Of a stretch of DNA of 64,000 bases, positions 1 through 9,623 are shown piece after piece (positions within the stretch are counted from its first letter, which is position 1; each line of letters starts with the position of its first letter). The notes beneath the pieces are model-generated. The model searched no databases, had not been told where the DNA came from, and saw only the letters and a list, made by a program, of their open reading frames with translations. Position numbers and translations under genes: made by a program. The stretch lies in contig CBFIGX010000002.1 of the NCBI GenBank assembly GCA_965662265.1, positions 156,297 through 220,296 on the forward strand, written 5' to 3'. This DNA is from CBFIGX01 sp965662265 (GTDB lineage Bacteria; Bacteroidota; Bacteroidia; Flavobacteriales; UBA7430).

Positions 1-2
1 TT

Positions 3-365
3 CTTGCTTGTATGAAAGGGGCTAGTGCAATTACAGCTATAGATATTGATGAATGGGCATACGAGAATACAATAGAAAATATCCAAACTAACAAGTGTTC
101 TCAAATTATAGTAAAAAAAGGGGGCGCAGAATTATTAAAAAACACTTCTTATGATCTTATTCTTGCAAATATAAATCGCAACATTCTTCTAAACGATATG
201 GATCTTTATGCCAAAACAATGAAATCAGGCTCACAAATAGTATTTAGTGGTTTTTATAGTTCAGATATTAAACATATTAATCAAAAAGCTAGAGCATTAG
301 GTTTAAGTATGCTCAGGCAATCAGAGAAAAACGCCTGGGCCGCATTGGCGTATCAAATGACATAA
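3..365 (+). CDS. prmA: Ribosomal protein L11 methyltransferase PrmA, C-terminal part (cut by window edge)
   Basis: PrmA trimethylates ribosomal protein L11 using S-adenosylmethionine. Only the C-terminal ~120 residues are present; the reading frame is open to the window edge, so the true start lies upstream. The visible part has the end of the SAM-binding Rossmann fold (an acidic ITAIDIDEWA strand followed by a helix) and the family motif DLILANINRNILL, which positions the substrate amino group. The end, with a WAAL segment near the stop, is also typical. The next gene begins 130 bp downstream, so this is probably the end of a transcription unit. Confidence 0.85.
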   Translation, partial: LACMKGASAITAIDIDEWAYENTIENIQTNKCSQIIVKKGGAELLKNTSYDLILANINRNILLNDMDLYAKTMKSGSQIVFSGFYSSDIKHINQKARALGLSMLRQSEKNAWAALAYQMT

Positions 366-494
366 TACAAGTCAATCGTACTTATTTGTAGTTTTTTCTT
401 AGATAAGACTTATTCACCATATAACCTTCTAAATTTTTACAAGCTAATCATTTTCAGTTTATTTGTAAGTAATAAAAACTCAATAAAAAAGCAA

Positions 495-3400
495 TTGAGA
501 TTATACTACCTCATACTATTATTTATTAGTTCAAACAGCTTTATTTTAGCTCAAGAAAATTGGAATAGACAAGGATTTATTTCGAGTATTCGTGAGGAGG
601 TTAAAAAGAGCAATAATTCTAAACATCGGAAAGAATCTATTGAGTTTATTCGTTATTTCAATGAATCAAGTTATGATGAGGAACAAGAAGAATATATATA
701 CCAACTTATTAAACTTCTAAGAAAAAAACGTTTTAACGATGCCAGTGATTATTATCACTTTTACCTACTCTTAAATCATTATGGAGCTGCTAAATTAGAC
801 AATGAAAGTATGGATAGTTTTTTAAATGCTTCATTAGACTATATAAATAGATTAAATCATAAATCAACAAAAAAATACCTAAACTATTGTTCCGATGCTT
901 TTGTCGATAGTATTCTTCATTCAGGTCAATCATTTATATGGAAACTAGGAGAGGGCAATATTTATTTTAATTACGATAGTATTCCTAAAATTGCTATTGA
1001 TGATGCAAGAATTTATTGCTACTCTAGAGTAGACACTATTTCTATTGAAATGACTAAAGGTTATGTTGACATTCAAGCCCATCAATGGTTCGGTTTAGGT
1101 GGTAAGTGTACCTGGCAAAAGCATAACATTGAAAAAGATTCTTTGTGGGTGGAACTTCCAAGCTATAATATAGATCTTAGAAAGCATTACTTTGAAGTCA
1201 ATAATGCTTTGCTAAAAGGTGCACTAGGATTGGACGTGGATCCAATTATAGGAAAATATTACAATGGGTTAAATAGTAATCCTAATCGCAAGGCAGCTAT
1301 ATATCCCGGTTTTATCTCTGAAAGCGATTCTATTTACTTTCAAAATCTTTTTAAAGATATAGATGCAAAAGCTTGTATTGAAGTACGAGGCAAAAGATGG
1401 TATCTTTTTGCAAAGGACAATGGGGATGTTATGATAAATTTTTATCATAAAAACCGTCTATTTGTTGAAGCAAAAACCAAACGTTTTAGAATTGAAGACA
1501 GACGATTACTTACAGAGAACTCAAGCATAAAATTTTTTTGGAATAAAGACTCTATCGTACATCCTCAGTTAAAATTAATTTATATCGACAGTCTTAAGTC
1601 ACTGCGTTTTGATAGGGAGAATGATAATCTCGGTTTAAGTCCATTAAGATCTTCCTTCCATCAATTAGATTGCTATTTTGATAGAATGGAGTGGGTAAAA
1701 GATTCTGCTGCAATTTATTTTGCAAATGATAAAAACCCTGCGAGAAACCCTGCTCTTATTGAGTCCTTTAATTTTTACAATGAGCAAAGATATCAAGATG
1801 TTGCTACTATGGACTCTAGGCACCCTGCTTTTATCTTGAGAACATTGAGTAGAGAGAACAATGGCCAGAGAAAGTTCTTGCTCTCTGATATTGCCATGTA
1901 TTATGGTTATTCAATTGACGATGCAGATCGTCTTATGAGTAATTTTGCAATACTTGGTTTTGTAGATTATGATCAAGATAAGCGAATTATATCCATTAAG
2001 GATAGACTAGATTATTTTCTTGATGCTCGTTTAAATAAACGTGATTATGATGGTTTGAAAATGGTGTCTCGATCACAAAAAAAGCCCTATGCTAAAATGG
2101 ACCTTAAAACAGGTGACCTTTCCGTTCATGGAGTTAGTCTTGTTGAGCTGTCAGACTCAAATCAAGTAGCCATATTTCCATATGAAGGAGATTTAGTAGT
2201 TCATCAAAACAGAGATTTTACTTTCGATGGAATCATACAAACAGGTCAATTTAGCTTATTCGGAAAACAAATGAATTTTGTCTACGATCCTTTTGAGATC
2301 GAATTGGATAGAATAGATTCGTTCAGATATACTGTTCCTTCTGGATTTATAGATAAGAATGGATTGGGAGTTGACTGGAACGTTAAGACTGTTATTTCCG
2401 ATATGGTTGGTAAACTGTATATAGACAAGCCAAACAATAAATCAGGAATAAAAGATGCACATGATTACCCAAAACTGCACAGCTTTAAAGACGCCCATAT
2501 CTATTACAACAAAATAAAAAATGGTGTTTATAAAAGAGATTTATTTTCTTTTCAATTAGACCCATTTGAATTGGACTCACTATTAAATATAAAAACAGAA
2601 TATCTAGAATTTCCAGGTAATCTTAATGCGCCTACTATTTTTCCTCAGTTTAGAGATACTATGCGGTTAAATGAGGATTTGGAATTGAGTTTTTCACATC
2701 AAATTAAAGATCGTTATCCGGCTTATGAAGGGCGTGGAGCTTTCACCAATAACCTTAAACTTAATGGAAAGGGCTTAAGTGGTGAGGGTAGTTTATACTA
2801 CCTTAATTCACTAACAACAACAGACTCTATATTTTTCTACCCCTACAGAGCTAAAGCCCATGGGTTAACATACCAAATATACCAACAGGATAGTCCAACA
2901 AACACTCCTCAGGTACAAGTTGAAAATGTAAGTATTGATTGGCGTTCATTTAATGATGAAATGCAATCTAACAACAGAGATTTACCCTACAGGGCATATA
3001 AAGAGGAATATGAATTTAATGGTAATATGACGCTCAGTCCAAAGGTTTTAAAAGCGGATGGAGAGTTATATTATGACGAAGCTATTTCAATTTCAAACCA
3101 GTTTATTTTACAAAGTAGAGATTTTACTGCAGACAACTCTATCATTAATTTATTTACTGAACAAGATGGTGAAAAACTTGTTTATGCAAATAATCTTTTT
3201 TCAGCAATGTCTTTTGAAAATAATTTTGGTTCATTTGAAACATTGAATGATTCAGCGTATTTCGATTTAAGAAAAAACAAATACCAATTACACTTTGAAT
3301 TGATGGAGTGGGACAGGGCTTCAAAATCACTTATTTTTTCTCAATTTTCTAGTAATGATGCTTTGTTGTTATCTGTAGATCCTTATCAAGACTCCTTGCA

Positions 3401-4880
3401 GTTTTTAGCCTCAGATGCTATGTACAATCTCAATAATTATGAATTAAATGTTTTTGGAGTATCTGAAATAAACATGACTCCTGTCACCATTTCACCAGAT
3501 TCTTCTCAGATCACTGTCTTGGCTAATGGTAAAGTCGATCAACTGCAAAATGCAGAGGTTTATATAGATGGACAAACTCTTACGGAATACAATTTCTACA
3601 ATGGAGAAATAAATATACTTTCTGGTGGTCGATTTATAGGTAGTGCTGTTATGGATTATATAGACATAGAATCCAACAGACAACCTATTACTTTTACAAG
3701 TCTTGAGAAGAAAGGAGAAATTGTTACTGGGATTGCTTACATTTCTGAAGAAGATAATTTTTACTTAGATCCTTACTTTGGTTTTAAAGGAAAAGTATAC
3801 CTAGATAGTTCTAAGGATTTTCTTCGTTTTGAAGGATTTACCCGTATTCACTTAGCGTGTGACAAGCTAAATAGAGCATGGATACCTTTTGCAGATGATG
3901 TAAATCCAGAAAATGTGTTTATAGATTTGAATCCTGAGGCACGACTTACCGATAGGCAGCAGTGGCATGCAGGAGTTATGATAAGCCATAGTCCTACACT
4001 TGCATACCCAGCATTTTTGAGTAGTCCAAAGCGCTCTACAGATTATCCTGCCTTAGCCGTAGATGGTTTTGTGCAATTTGATGAAGTAGATTGGGTTTAT
4101 ATAATTGGATCTAAGGAAAAGATCGATAATAGAAGTTTACCTGGTAATTTAGCTATATATGACCCTGAGGCTTGCACACTTTATTCTGAAGGCAGGCTAA
4201 GTTTAGGAGAAGATGCGGGCTTAGTAGACATAGATGCTTATGGGACATTATTTTCTGATTTTGAATCACAAAGTATTGAGGGAAAACTCAATCTTAGCTT
4301 TGACTTTATGATGCACAGAAAGGCCGCAAAACAAATGTTTAAAAAGCTAAAGAGATCAAATTTCACAACTCCTGTAGACGAATCATCCAGCATTCATCAG
4401 AACTTACTAAGGTTAAACTTGGGCAAGCGTCAGCTAAAAAAATACAATCGTAAAAAGAAAAAAGGTAAACGATATCTACCATCAGCGCTTGAGCATACTT
4501 TTTATTTCCCTCAGTTACGAATGCAATGGAATAAAAAATCTGCTTCTTTTGTATCCGATCAATCTATTTCTTTGAACAATATAATGGGACGAAAAATTGA
4601 TCGTATGGTACGCGGTATTGTCGAAGTAAGGCCACATGCAAGAGGAGATGAATTAAATATATACATTGAACCATCATCTAATAAATACTATTATATACAT
4701 TATCGTCGAGGTGTGATGACACTAATTAGCTCGGACGAAGTATTTAATAAACATATTGAAGAATCACCACGTCGTTTGTCTAATAAGAAAGGAGATAGTG
4801 ATTCGGGTGACTTTAGATACGAGTTAGGTAATAAGAAGCGTGTATCTAAATTTTTAGAGCGCATTCAATGGACCTATTAA
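495..4880 (+). CDS. Very large exported protein of unknown function (1461 aa)
   Basis: I do not recognise a named family. The start is a TTG at 495; no in-frame ATG lies before the hydrophobic N-terminus, and TTG gives a clean signal peptide (residues 1-19, ending LAQ), so the protein should leave the cytoplasm. The rest is rich in aromatic and acidic residues and looks mostly beta-stranded, with repeated short phrases of alternating strand and turn. Around residues 445-520 there is a more helical stretch that could be winged-helix-like. A lysine-rich patch (KKYNRKKKKGKRYLP) lies near residue 1320. There is no T9SS sorting domain at the C-terminus, which ends FLERIQWTY. It stands alone between prmA and a DUF3078 gene. 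A periplasmic or cell-envelope role is inferred only from the signal peptide. Confidence 0.8.
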   Translation: MRLYYLILLFISSNSFILAQENWNRQGFISSIREEVKKSNNSKHRKESIEFIRYFNESSYDEEQEEYIYQLIKLLRKKRFNDASDYYHFYLLLNHYGAAKLDNESMDSFLNASLDYINRLNHKSTKKYLNYCSDAFVDSILHSGQSFIWKLGEGNIYFNYDSIPKIAIDDARIYCYSRVDTISIEMTKGYVDIQAHQWFGLGGKCTWQKHNIEKDSLWVELPSYNIDLRKHYFEVNNALLKGALGLDVDPIIGKYYNGLNSNPNRKAAIYPGFISESDSIYFQNLFKDIDAKACIEVRGKRWYLFAKDNGDVMINFYHKNRLFVEAKTKRFRIEDRRLLTENSSIKFFWNKDSIVHPQLKLIYIDSLKSLRFDRENDNLGLSPLRSSFHQLDCYFDRMEWVKDSAAIYFANDKNPARNPALIESFNFYNEQRYQDVATMDSRHPAFILRTLSRENNGQRKFLLSDIAMYYGYSIDDADRLMSNFAILGFVDYDQDKRIISIKDRLDYFLDARLNKRDYDGLKMVSRSQKKPYAKMDLKTGDLSVHGVSLVELSDSNQVAIFPYEGDLVVHQNRDFTFDGIIQTGQFSLFGKQMNFVYDPFEIELDRIDSFRYTVPSGFIDKNGLGVDWNVKTVISDMVGKLYIDKPNNKSGIKDAHDYPKLHSFKDAHIYYNKIKNGVYKRDLFSFQLDPFELDSLLNIKTEYLEFPGNLNAPTIFPQFRDTMRLNEDLELSFSHQIKDRYPAYEGRGAFTNNLKLNGKGLSGEGSLYYLNSLTTTDSIFFYPYRAKAHGLTYQIYQQDSPTNTPQVQVENVSIDWRSFNDEMQSNNRDLPYRAYKEEYEFNGNMTLSPKVLKADGELYYDEAISISNQFILQSRDFTADNSIINLFTEQDGEKLVYANNLFSAMSFENNFGSFETLNDSAYFDLRKNKYQLHFELMEWDRASKSLIFSQFSSNDALLLSVDPYQDSLQFLASDAMYNLNNYELNVFGVSEINMTPVTISPDSSQITVLANGKVDQLQNAEVYIDGQTLTEYNFYNGEINILSGGRFIGSAVMDYIDIESNRQPITFTSLEKKGEIVTGIAYISEEDNFYLDPYFGFKGKVYLDSSKDFLRFEGFTRIHLACDKLNRAWIPFADDVNPENVFIDLNPEARLTDRQQWHAGVMISHSPTLAYPAFLSSPKRSTDYPALAVDGFVQFDEVDWVYIIGSKEKIDNRSLPGNLAIYDPEACTLYSEGRLSLGEDAGLVDIDAYGTLFSDFESQSIEGKLNLSFDFMMHRKAAKQMFKKLKRSNFTTPVDESSSIHQNLLRLNLGKRQLKKYNRKKKKGKRYLPSALEHTFYFPQLRMQWNKKSASFVSDQSISLNNIMGRKIDRMVRGIVEVRPHARGDELNIYIEPSSNKYYYIHYRRGVMTLISSDEVFNKHIEESPRRLSNKKGDSDSGDFRYELGNKKRVSKFLERIQWTY

Positions 4881-4890
4881 ATTTATTAAA

Positions 4891-4908
4891 ATTTGTTCCA
4901 TAACAAAT
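4891..4908 (+). terminator. Weak hairpin after the 1461-aa gene
   Basis: ATTTGTT at 4891-4897 and AACAAAT at 4902-4908 can pair as a 7-bp stem with a 4-nt loop, 10 bp after the stop codon. No clear T-run follows, so this is only a possible terminator. Confidence 0.25.
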
Positions 4909-4993
4909 ACTTGAAAAAATAATGAAATGTATAACTCATTATATGACTTAAATTGCAATTAAAAAGTTAGCAACACATACTCATAAATCAATT

Positions 4994-5000
4994 AAGAGGA
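4994..5000 (+). promoter_or_regulatory. Purine-rich ribosome binding site candidate
   Basis: AAGAGGA ends 5 bp before the ATG at 5006. A Shine-Dalgarno-like sequence is uncommon upstream of genes in this window, and it supports the chosen start of the DUF3078 gene. Confidence 0.4.
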
Positions 5001-5005
5001 TTATA

Positions 5006-5965
5006 ATGTACAAACAATTATGTATTAGTTTATCTTTTGCTCTAGCACAAATTGCTTATGCTCAAGATAGCTCTCAAGAGGAATCATTAAGAACTAAACC
5101 ACTTGAACAAGAAGAAATATGGTCTATTGGAGGACGTTTTAATTATAATTTATCTCAAGTATCTCTAACAAACTGGTCATCTGGCGGACAAAACTCAACA
5201 ACATTTAACACGAGATTTAGCATCTATTTACGATATAAAAAAGAAAATATTAGTTGGGATAATTCATTGAACATAGCTTATGGTATGACTAAAGAGGGTA
5301 GGAGTAAAAAATGGTGGAAAACTAACGATAAAATAGACCTTACCTCTAAGTATGGAAAAGAGGTAAATGAAAAATGGTATTATGCAGGTTTAATTAATTT
5401 TAAATCTCAAATAAACGAAGGGTATAACTACCCTAATGATAGTATATTGATTTCAAATTTTTTAGCTCCAGCATATATAACAATTGCAATGGGTTTAGAT
5501 TATAAACACAAAACCATTGTAACAGCATATCTTGCTCCACTAACAATAAAAACTACTCTAGTTTATAATGATGAACTTGCGAATGCTGGAGCTTATGGTG
5601 TTGATCCCGCGATCTATAATAATTTAGGGCAATTATTAACTGCTGGGAGTAAAACTAGAACTGAGTCAGGTGCTTACATAAGAGTGGTTTATGAGGATCT
5701 ATTAACAGCTAATTTAGAGTTAAAATCAAAGCTAGAACTATTCTCAAATTACAAAAATAATCCACAAAACATTGATGTTAATTTAGAGCAAGAGATTATA
5801 CTAAATGTAAATAAATATTTCTCTGTAACTACTTATGCTCAGCTTATTTATGATGACGATATTAATGTCGATCAAGACACTAATGACGACGGTATTATAG
5901 ATAAAAGTGGACCCATAACACAATATAAAGAGATTATAGGTGTAGGCCTCACCTATTTATTTTAA
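5006..5965 (+). CDS. DUF3078 domain-containing exported protein, probable outer-membrane beta-barrel
   Basis: The 319-residue protein has a signal peptide (residues 1-20, ending YAQ). It then carries the typical DUF3078 opening: an IWSIGGRFNYNLSQVSLTNWSSGG phrase (cited here in words: a tryptophan-rich first strand with W-SSGG), then WDNSLNIAYG and KWWKTNDKIDL. The remainder alternates aromatic beta-strands and ends in phenylalanine (GLTYLF), as outer-membrane barrels usually do. A calcium-loop-like DQDTNDDGIID occurs near residue 294. The molecular function of the family is unknown. A purine-rich ribosome binding site precedes the ATG. Confidence 0.85.
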   Translation: MYKQLCISLSFALAQIAYAQDSSQEESLRTKPLEQEEIWSIGGRFNYNLSQVSLTNWSSGGQNSTTFNTRFSIYLRYKKENISWDNSLNIAYGMTKEGRSKKWWKTNDKIDLTSKYGKEVNEKWYYAGLINFKSQINEGYNYPNDSILISNFLAPAYITIAMGLDYKHKTIVTAYLAPLTIKTTLVYNDELANAGAYGVDPAIYNNLGQLLTAGSKTRTESGAYIRVVYEDLLTANLELKSKLELFSNYKNNPQNIDVNLEQEIILNVNKYFSVTTYAQLIYDDDINVDQDTNDDGIIDKSGPITQYKEIIGVGLTYLF

Positions 5966-6048
5966 ACATTTTTAATGTGTGTATAAATTATTACACAATT
6001 ACAATGCGTGCATTGATTTTATTTCGTATATTAAACGATAAAAAAAGT

Positions 6049-7806
6049 ATGGAAGGAGGGAGTTTTATATACACTCAGTGCGAGAAAATTGACATCAAAA
6101 CACCGGAGCTCTTTACAGAAGAGCAAAAAATGGTAAAATCAATGATATTGGATTTTATTGATCAAGAGGTGTTGCCTAAAATAGAATTGATTGACGCCAT
6201 GTCTGACAAAACATTGATGCCAACAATATTAAGGAAATCTGGAGAACTTGGTATGATGGGCGTCAATATTCCAAACGAATATGAAGGAATGGACATGGAT
6301 ATGTTAAGTACACTCATATTTGGTGAGGCTACAGCCTATGGTTACTCGTATGCTACTGCAATTGGAGCGCATACTTCAATAGGTACCTTGCCAATTGTTT
6401 ACTATGGAAGTAAGTCGCAAAAAAAGAAATATTTACCACACTTAGCTTCTGGGAAAATGCTGAGCGCTTATTGCTTAACTGAACCACATGCTGGATCAGA
6501 CGCAAATGCAGGCAGAACAAGGGCAATCTTAAATAAGGAGAAGACTCATTATTTCCTCAACGGGCAAAAAATGTGGATTACTAACGGGGGGTTTGCTGAT
6601 ATTTTTATTGTTTTTGCTAAAATAGATGAAGATAAAAATTTATCGGCCTTTATAGTAGAAAAAAACTTTGGTGGCATTACCATAGGCCCTGAAGAGAGGA
6701 AGTTTGGTATCAAAGGATCTTCTACAGTTCAACTTTTTTTTAACAACACAGAGGTGCCCGTAGAAAATTTATTAGGAAAACGCCAAGGTGGTTTTAAAAT
6801 GGCTCTTAATATTTTAAATTCTGGTAGGTTAAAAATCGGTGCAAGTTCAATTGGTGGGTCTAAAGTTGCCTTACAAAAATCTGTTCAGTATGCCTTAGAT
6901 CGCAAACAGTTTGGTAAATCCATAGCTTCGTTTGGCGCCATCCAGAAAAAAATTGCAGAGATGGTAGTGTACACTTACGCCACTGAATCTACAACGTATA
7001 GAATAGGTGGCCAAATAGATGCATATTACGAAAGGCTTCTAAGTGAAGGGGTTTTAAAAGATGAAGCAAAACGACAAGCAGCTAGAGAATTTGCAATTGA
7101 ATGCTCTATTGCAAAAGTATATGGTTCTGAAGTTTTGTGTAAAATAACCGATGAGGCTATTCAAATTCATGGAGGTATGGGTTATGCCGAAGAAACAGGA
7201 GTAGTACGTGGATACAGAGATGCTAGAATTACTAAAATTTATGAAGGTACTAACGAAGTAAATCGATTATTGATAATTGGTGAGTTGATGAAGCGTGGCT
7301 TTCAAACTAAAACTCTCCGCTTAAATGGGGCACTTAAGAAAACTCCCTTATATGTTTTGCAGGCTTGCATACCATTTCAGTCCATTACTTTAAAAAAACG
7401 ACTTATAAGACTAAAACATTTATTCTTAATTCTTTTGGCTGCTGTAACTACTAAATTCAAAGTATCACTTATCAATGAGCAAGAAGTTGTTATGCAGTTG
7501 TCTGATATTCTTACAGAGATATGTGTCTTTGAATCATCATATTTGAGAAGTGAAAGTATAGCAGAAAATTCCAAAGACAAATTGATAAATAAAACTATAG
7601 TAAAAGTAATTGCTTACGAGGTGTTTAATAAGACTGAGATTGCTGCTAAAGAAATAATAAATTCATCTTTTGATGGATGGAAAAATAAACTACTCAAAAG
7701 ATTGATTACTCTTTTCCTTCCAAATTATAACCTAAATGTAAAAGCATATAGAAGGGAAATTGCAAAATATGCTTTAGAAAAAAATGGGTACGGAATTACT
7801 CCTTAA
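6049..7806 (+). CDS. Acyl-CoA dehydrogenase (585 aa)
   Basis: This FAD enzyme carries out the first oxidation of beta-oxidation, acyl-CoA to trans-2-enoyl-CoA. I chose the ATG at 6049 because family members begin just before the GGSF...TPELFTEEQ region; the frame is open 24 codons further up, but that extension is not family-like. Visible motifs are the FAD/substrate segment CLTEPHAGSDANAG, KMWITNGGFAD, the RKQFGKSIASFGAIQ helix, and IQIHGGMGYAEE with KIYEGTNEVNR, which holds the likely catalytic glutamate. A C-terminal helical extension of about 170 residues makes it longer than the ~380-aa short-chain enzymes and matches the ~600-aa Bacteroidota form. Its end overlaps the convergent MarR gene by 11 bp. 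Confidence 0.92.
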   Translation: MEGGSFIYTQCEKIDIKTPELFTEEQKMVKSMILDFIDQEVLPKIELIDAMSDKTLMPTILRKSGELGMMGVNIPNEYEGMDMDMLSTLIFGEATAYGYSYATAIGAHTSIGTLPIVYYGSKSQKKKYLPHLASGKMLSAYCLTEPHAGSDANAGRTRAILNKEKTHYFLNGQKMWITNGGFADIFIVFAKIDEDKNLSAFIVEKNFGGITIGPEERKFGIKGSSTVQLFFNNTEVPVENLLGKRQGGFKMALNILNSGRLKIGASSIGGSKVALQKSVQYALDRKQFGKSIASFGAIQKKIAEMVVYTYATESTTYRIGGQIDAYYERLLSEGVLKDEAKRQAAREFAIECSIAKVYGSEVLCKITDEAIQIHGGMGYAEETGVVRGYRDARITKIYEGTNEVNRLLIIGELMKRGFQTKTLRLNGALKKTPLYVLQACIPFQSITLKKRLIRLKHLFLILLAAVTTKFKVSLINEQEVVMQLSDILTEICVFESSYLRSESIAENSKDKLINKTIVKVIAYEVFNKTEIAAKEIINSSFDGWKNKLLKRLITLFLPNYNLNVKAYRREIAKYALEKNGYGITP

Positions 7807-8269
7807 CCTCATTTAACATTTTCTCTAAAGTTTTAGCACTAGAAGCAGGTATAGCATTAATAACCTCGTAAAAGTGTTTTACTTTAATCGGATCTAATTC
7901 GTTTAAAATAGCATTGTTTAACCTAAATACAGATTTTATGGATACTTTTCTAATTTCTTGTCCTCTAGGACTTAGTTTAACTAAGACTTTTCGTCGATCA
8001 ACTTTATCAGGAACACGGACAATTAAGCCATCTTTTTCCATAGATTTGAGTATGCGAGATAAACTATTGGGTTCCATACCCATACGTGGTGCAATTTTAG
8101 TAACAGGAGCCCCATCATCTTCATATATTGCTATTAATGTAAATCCAATAGAAAGGCTAATATTGTATGCACTTGCTACCTGGTTGAACATGCGAGACAT
8201 CTCAAACCATGCAGAGCGTATCTTGTGAACAATAATTTGTTCGGCGTATTTTTCGTAATCATCAGTCAT
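7796..8269 (-). CDS. MarR-family transcriptional regulator
   Basis: A 157-residue winged-helix regulator. The start is taken at the ATG at 8269 (MTDDYEKYAEQ); an upstream in-frame start at 8314 would add a hydrophobic leader unlike MarR proteins. The DNA-binding helix reads MEPNSLSRILKSMEKDGLI and the wing is RVPDKVDRRKVLVKLSPRG, both standard for the family. It is divergent from the thiolase/FadJ operon (63 bp apart) and convergent with the acyl-CoA dehydrogenase. By position it is the likely regulator of this beta-oxidation cluster; an acyl-CoA ligand is a guess. Confidence 0.9.
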   Translation of the reverse strand: MTDDYEKYAEQIIVHKIRSAWFEMSRMFNQVASAYNISLSIGFTLIAIYEDDGAPVTKIAPRMGMEPNSLSRILKSMEKDGLIVRVPDKVDRRKVLVKLSPRGQEIRKVSIKSVFRLNNAILNELDPIKVKHFYEVINAIPASSAKTLEKMLNEVKE

Positions 8270-8305
8270 CGTGCTAAAGTACAATGCAATGTGAATTAAA
8301 TAAAG

Positions 8306-8320
8306 TAAAATCACATTTTA
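8306..8320. promoter_or_regulatory. Palindromic operator candidate between marR and the beta-oxidation operon
   Basis: TAAAAT-CAC-ATTTTA is a perfect 6-bp inverted repeat with a 3-bp spacer, ending 12 bp before the thiolase ATG. A second, wider inverted repeat, AATGTGA (8288-8294) and TCACATT (8311-8317), overlaps it. The position between a MarR gene and its divergent operon is what one expects of an operator. Binding itself is inferred. Confidence 0.45.
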
Positions 8321-8332
8321 TTAAAATAAATT

Positions 8333-9622
8333 ATGAATAAAAAAAACATTGTTATAGTAGAGGGTTGTAGAACACCTTTTCTGAAATCAGGTACTGATTA
8401 TCTAAATTTAATGTCTTATGAACTTACCCAATACGCCATTAAGGGAGTTTTAAGAAGTACGGGTTTAGATCCACTAGAAGTAGATCAAGTGATAATGGGA
8501 ACAGTTCTTTCAAATGTTAAAACACCTAATTTAGCTCGTGAAGCAAGTCTTGGTGCCGGAATTCCTAATACTGCGTCTTGTCACACAGTTAGTCAGGCTT
8601 GTATTTCTGGAAATAGAGCCATATGCAATGGAATACAAGAGTTGATGATTGGAAATGCTGAGGTAATTATTGCAGGTGGAGTAGATAACATTTCTGATGC
8701 GCCCATAGGTTTCCCTAAAAAGATGCGCAATAAGTTGTTTGCTGCGCAAAAGCTCAAATCAATATCAGATTTCTTAAGGTTTTTATTATCACTAAGGCCT
8801 AGCGATTTTTATCCTGAAAGACCTGCTATAGCAGAGTTTACTACAGGTAAAACAATGGGGCAGGACTGTGATATTATGGCAGCTCGTTTTGAGGTAACTA
8901 GAGATGAACAAGATGACTATGCACTACGTTCACATCAATTAGCTGCTAAAGCTCAAAAAGAAGGATTTTTAAGCCCACAAACTTGTGAAGTTGATATTCC
9001 ACCATTATTCCATGGAACAGTTAAGGATAATGGAATAAGAGGTAACTCTAAACTTGAAAAATTAGCATCTTTGAAACCTGCTTTTGATAAAAAACACGGT
9101 ACACTAACAGCAGGAAACTCCTCCTTTTTAACGGATGGAGCAGCAGTATCATTATTAATGACAGAAGAGAAAGCAATATCTATTGGCATTACTCCTAAGG
9201 CAAGAGTGGTAGATTATGTGTTTGTGGGTCAAGATTTGGAAGAAGAACTATTATTAGGCCCAGCATATGCAATTTCTAAATTATTAAAAAAAACAGGAAT
9301 ATCACTAGATGATATCGATGTGATTGAATTACACGAAGCATTTGCCGCGCAAGTATTAGCTAATATAAAATGCTTGGCTTCTGATAAATTTGCTCAAGAA
9401 AAACTGGGACAAGAAAAGGCGGTAGGTAAACTTGATATGACTAAGCTAAACAACTGGGGAGGGTCATTGTCTATAGGGCATCCATTTGGTGCAACAGGAT
9501 CAAGACTATTGTCTACCGCTTGTGATAGATTAATCCACGAAGGTGGAAGATATGCACTTATTTCTGCATGTGCAGCCGGCGCGCAAGGACATGCCATGCT
9601 TATTGAAAAATACCATATTTAG
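8333..9622 (+). CDS. fadI: Thiolase (acetyl-CoA C-acyltransferase)
   Basis: Cleaves 3-ketoacyl-CoA with CoA to give acetyl-CoA and a shortened acyl-CoA, the last step of beta-oxidation. The 429-residue protein has the nucleophilic cysteine at about residue 90 in VSQACISGNRA, the ELHEAFAAQ histidine motif, the GHPFGATGSR histidine loop and the C-terminal CAAGAQGHAM cysteine motif, so all catalytic residues are present. It is followed after one base by the FadJ-like gene, the same order as fadI-fadJ in enterobacteria; the symbol is by analogy. Biosynthetic acetyl-CoA acetyltransferase is the alternative, made unlikely by the operon. Confidence 0.9.
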   Translation: MNKKNIVIVEGCRTPFLKSGTDYLNLMSYELTQYAIKGVLRSTGLDPLEVDQVIMGTVLSNVKTPNLAREASLGAGIPNTASCHTVSQACISGNRAICNGIQELMIGNAEVIIAGGVDNISDAPIGFPKKMRNKLFAAQKLKSISDFLRFLLSLRPSDFYPERPAIAEFTTGKTMGQDCDIMAARFEVTRDEQDDYALRSHQLAAKAQKEGFLSPQTCEVDIPPLFHGTVKDNGIRGNSKLEKLASLKPAFDKKHGTLTAGNSSFLTDGAAVSLLMTEEKAISIGITPKARVVDYVFVGQDLEEELLLGPAYAISKLLKKTGISLDDIDVIELHEAFAAQVLANIKCLASDKFAQEKLGQEKAVGKLDMTKLNNWGGSLSIGHPFGATGSRLLSTACDRLIHEGGRYALISACAAGAQGHAMLIEKYHI

Positions 9623-9623
9623 T

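Noticed and set aside
7914..8228. Plus-strand reading frame of 104 codons
   Set aside because: It is antisense to the clear MarR gene and shows no family features.
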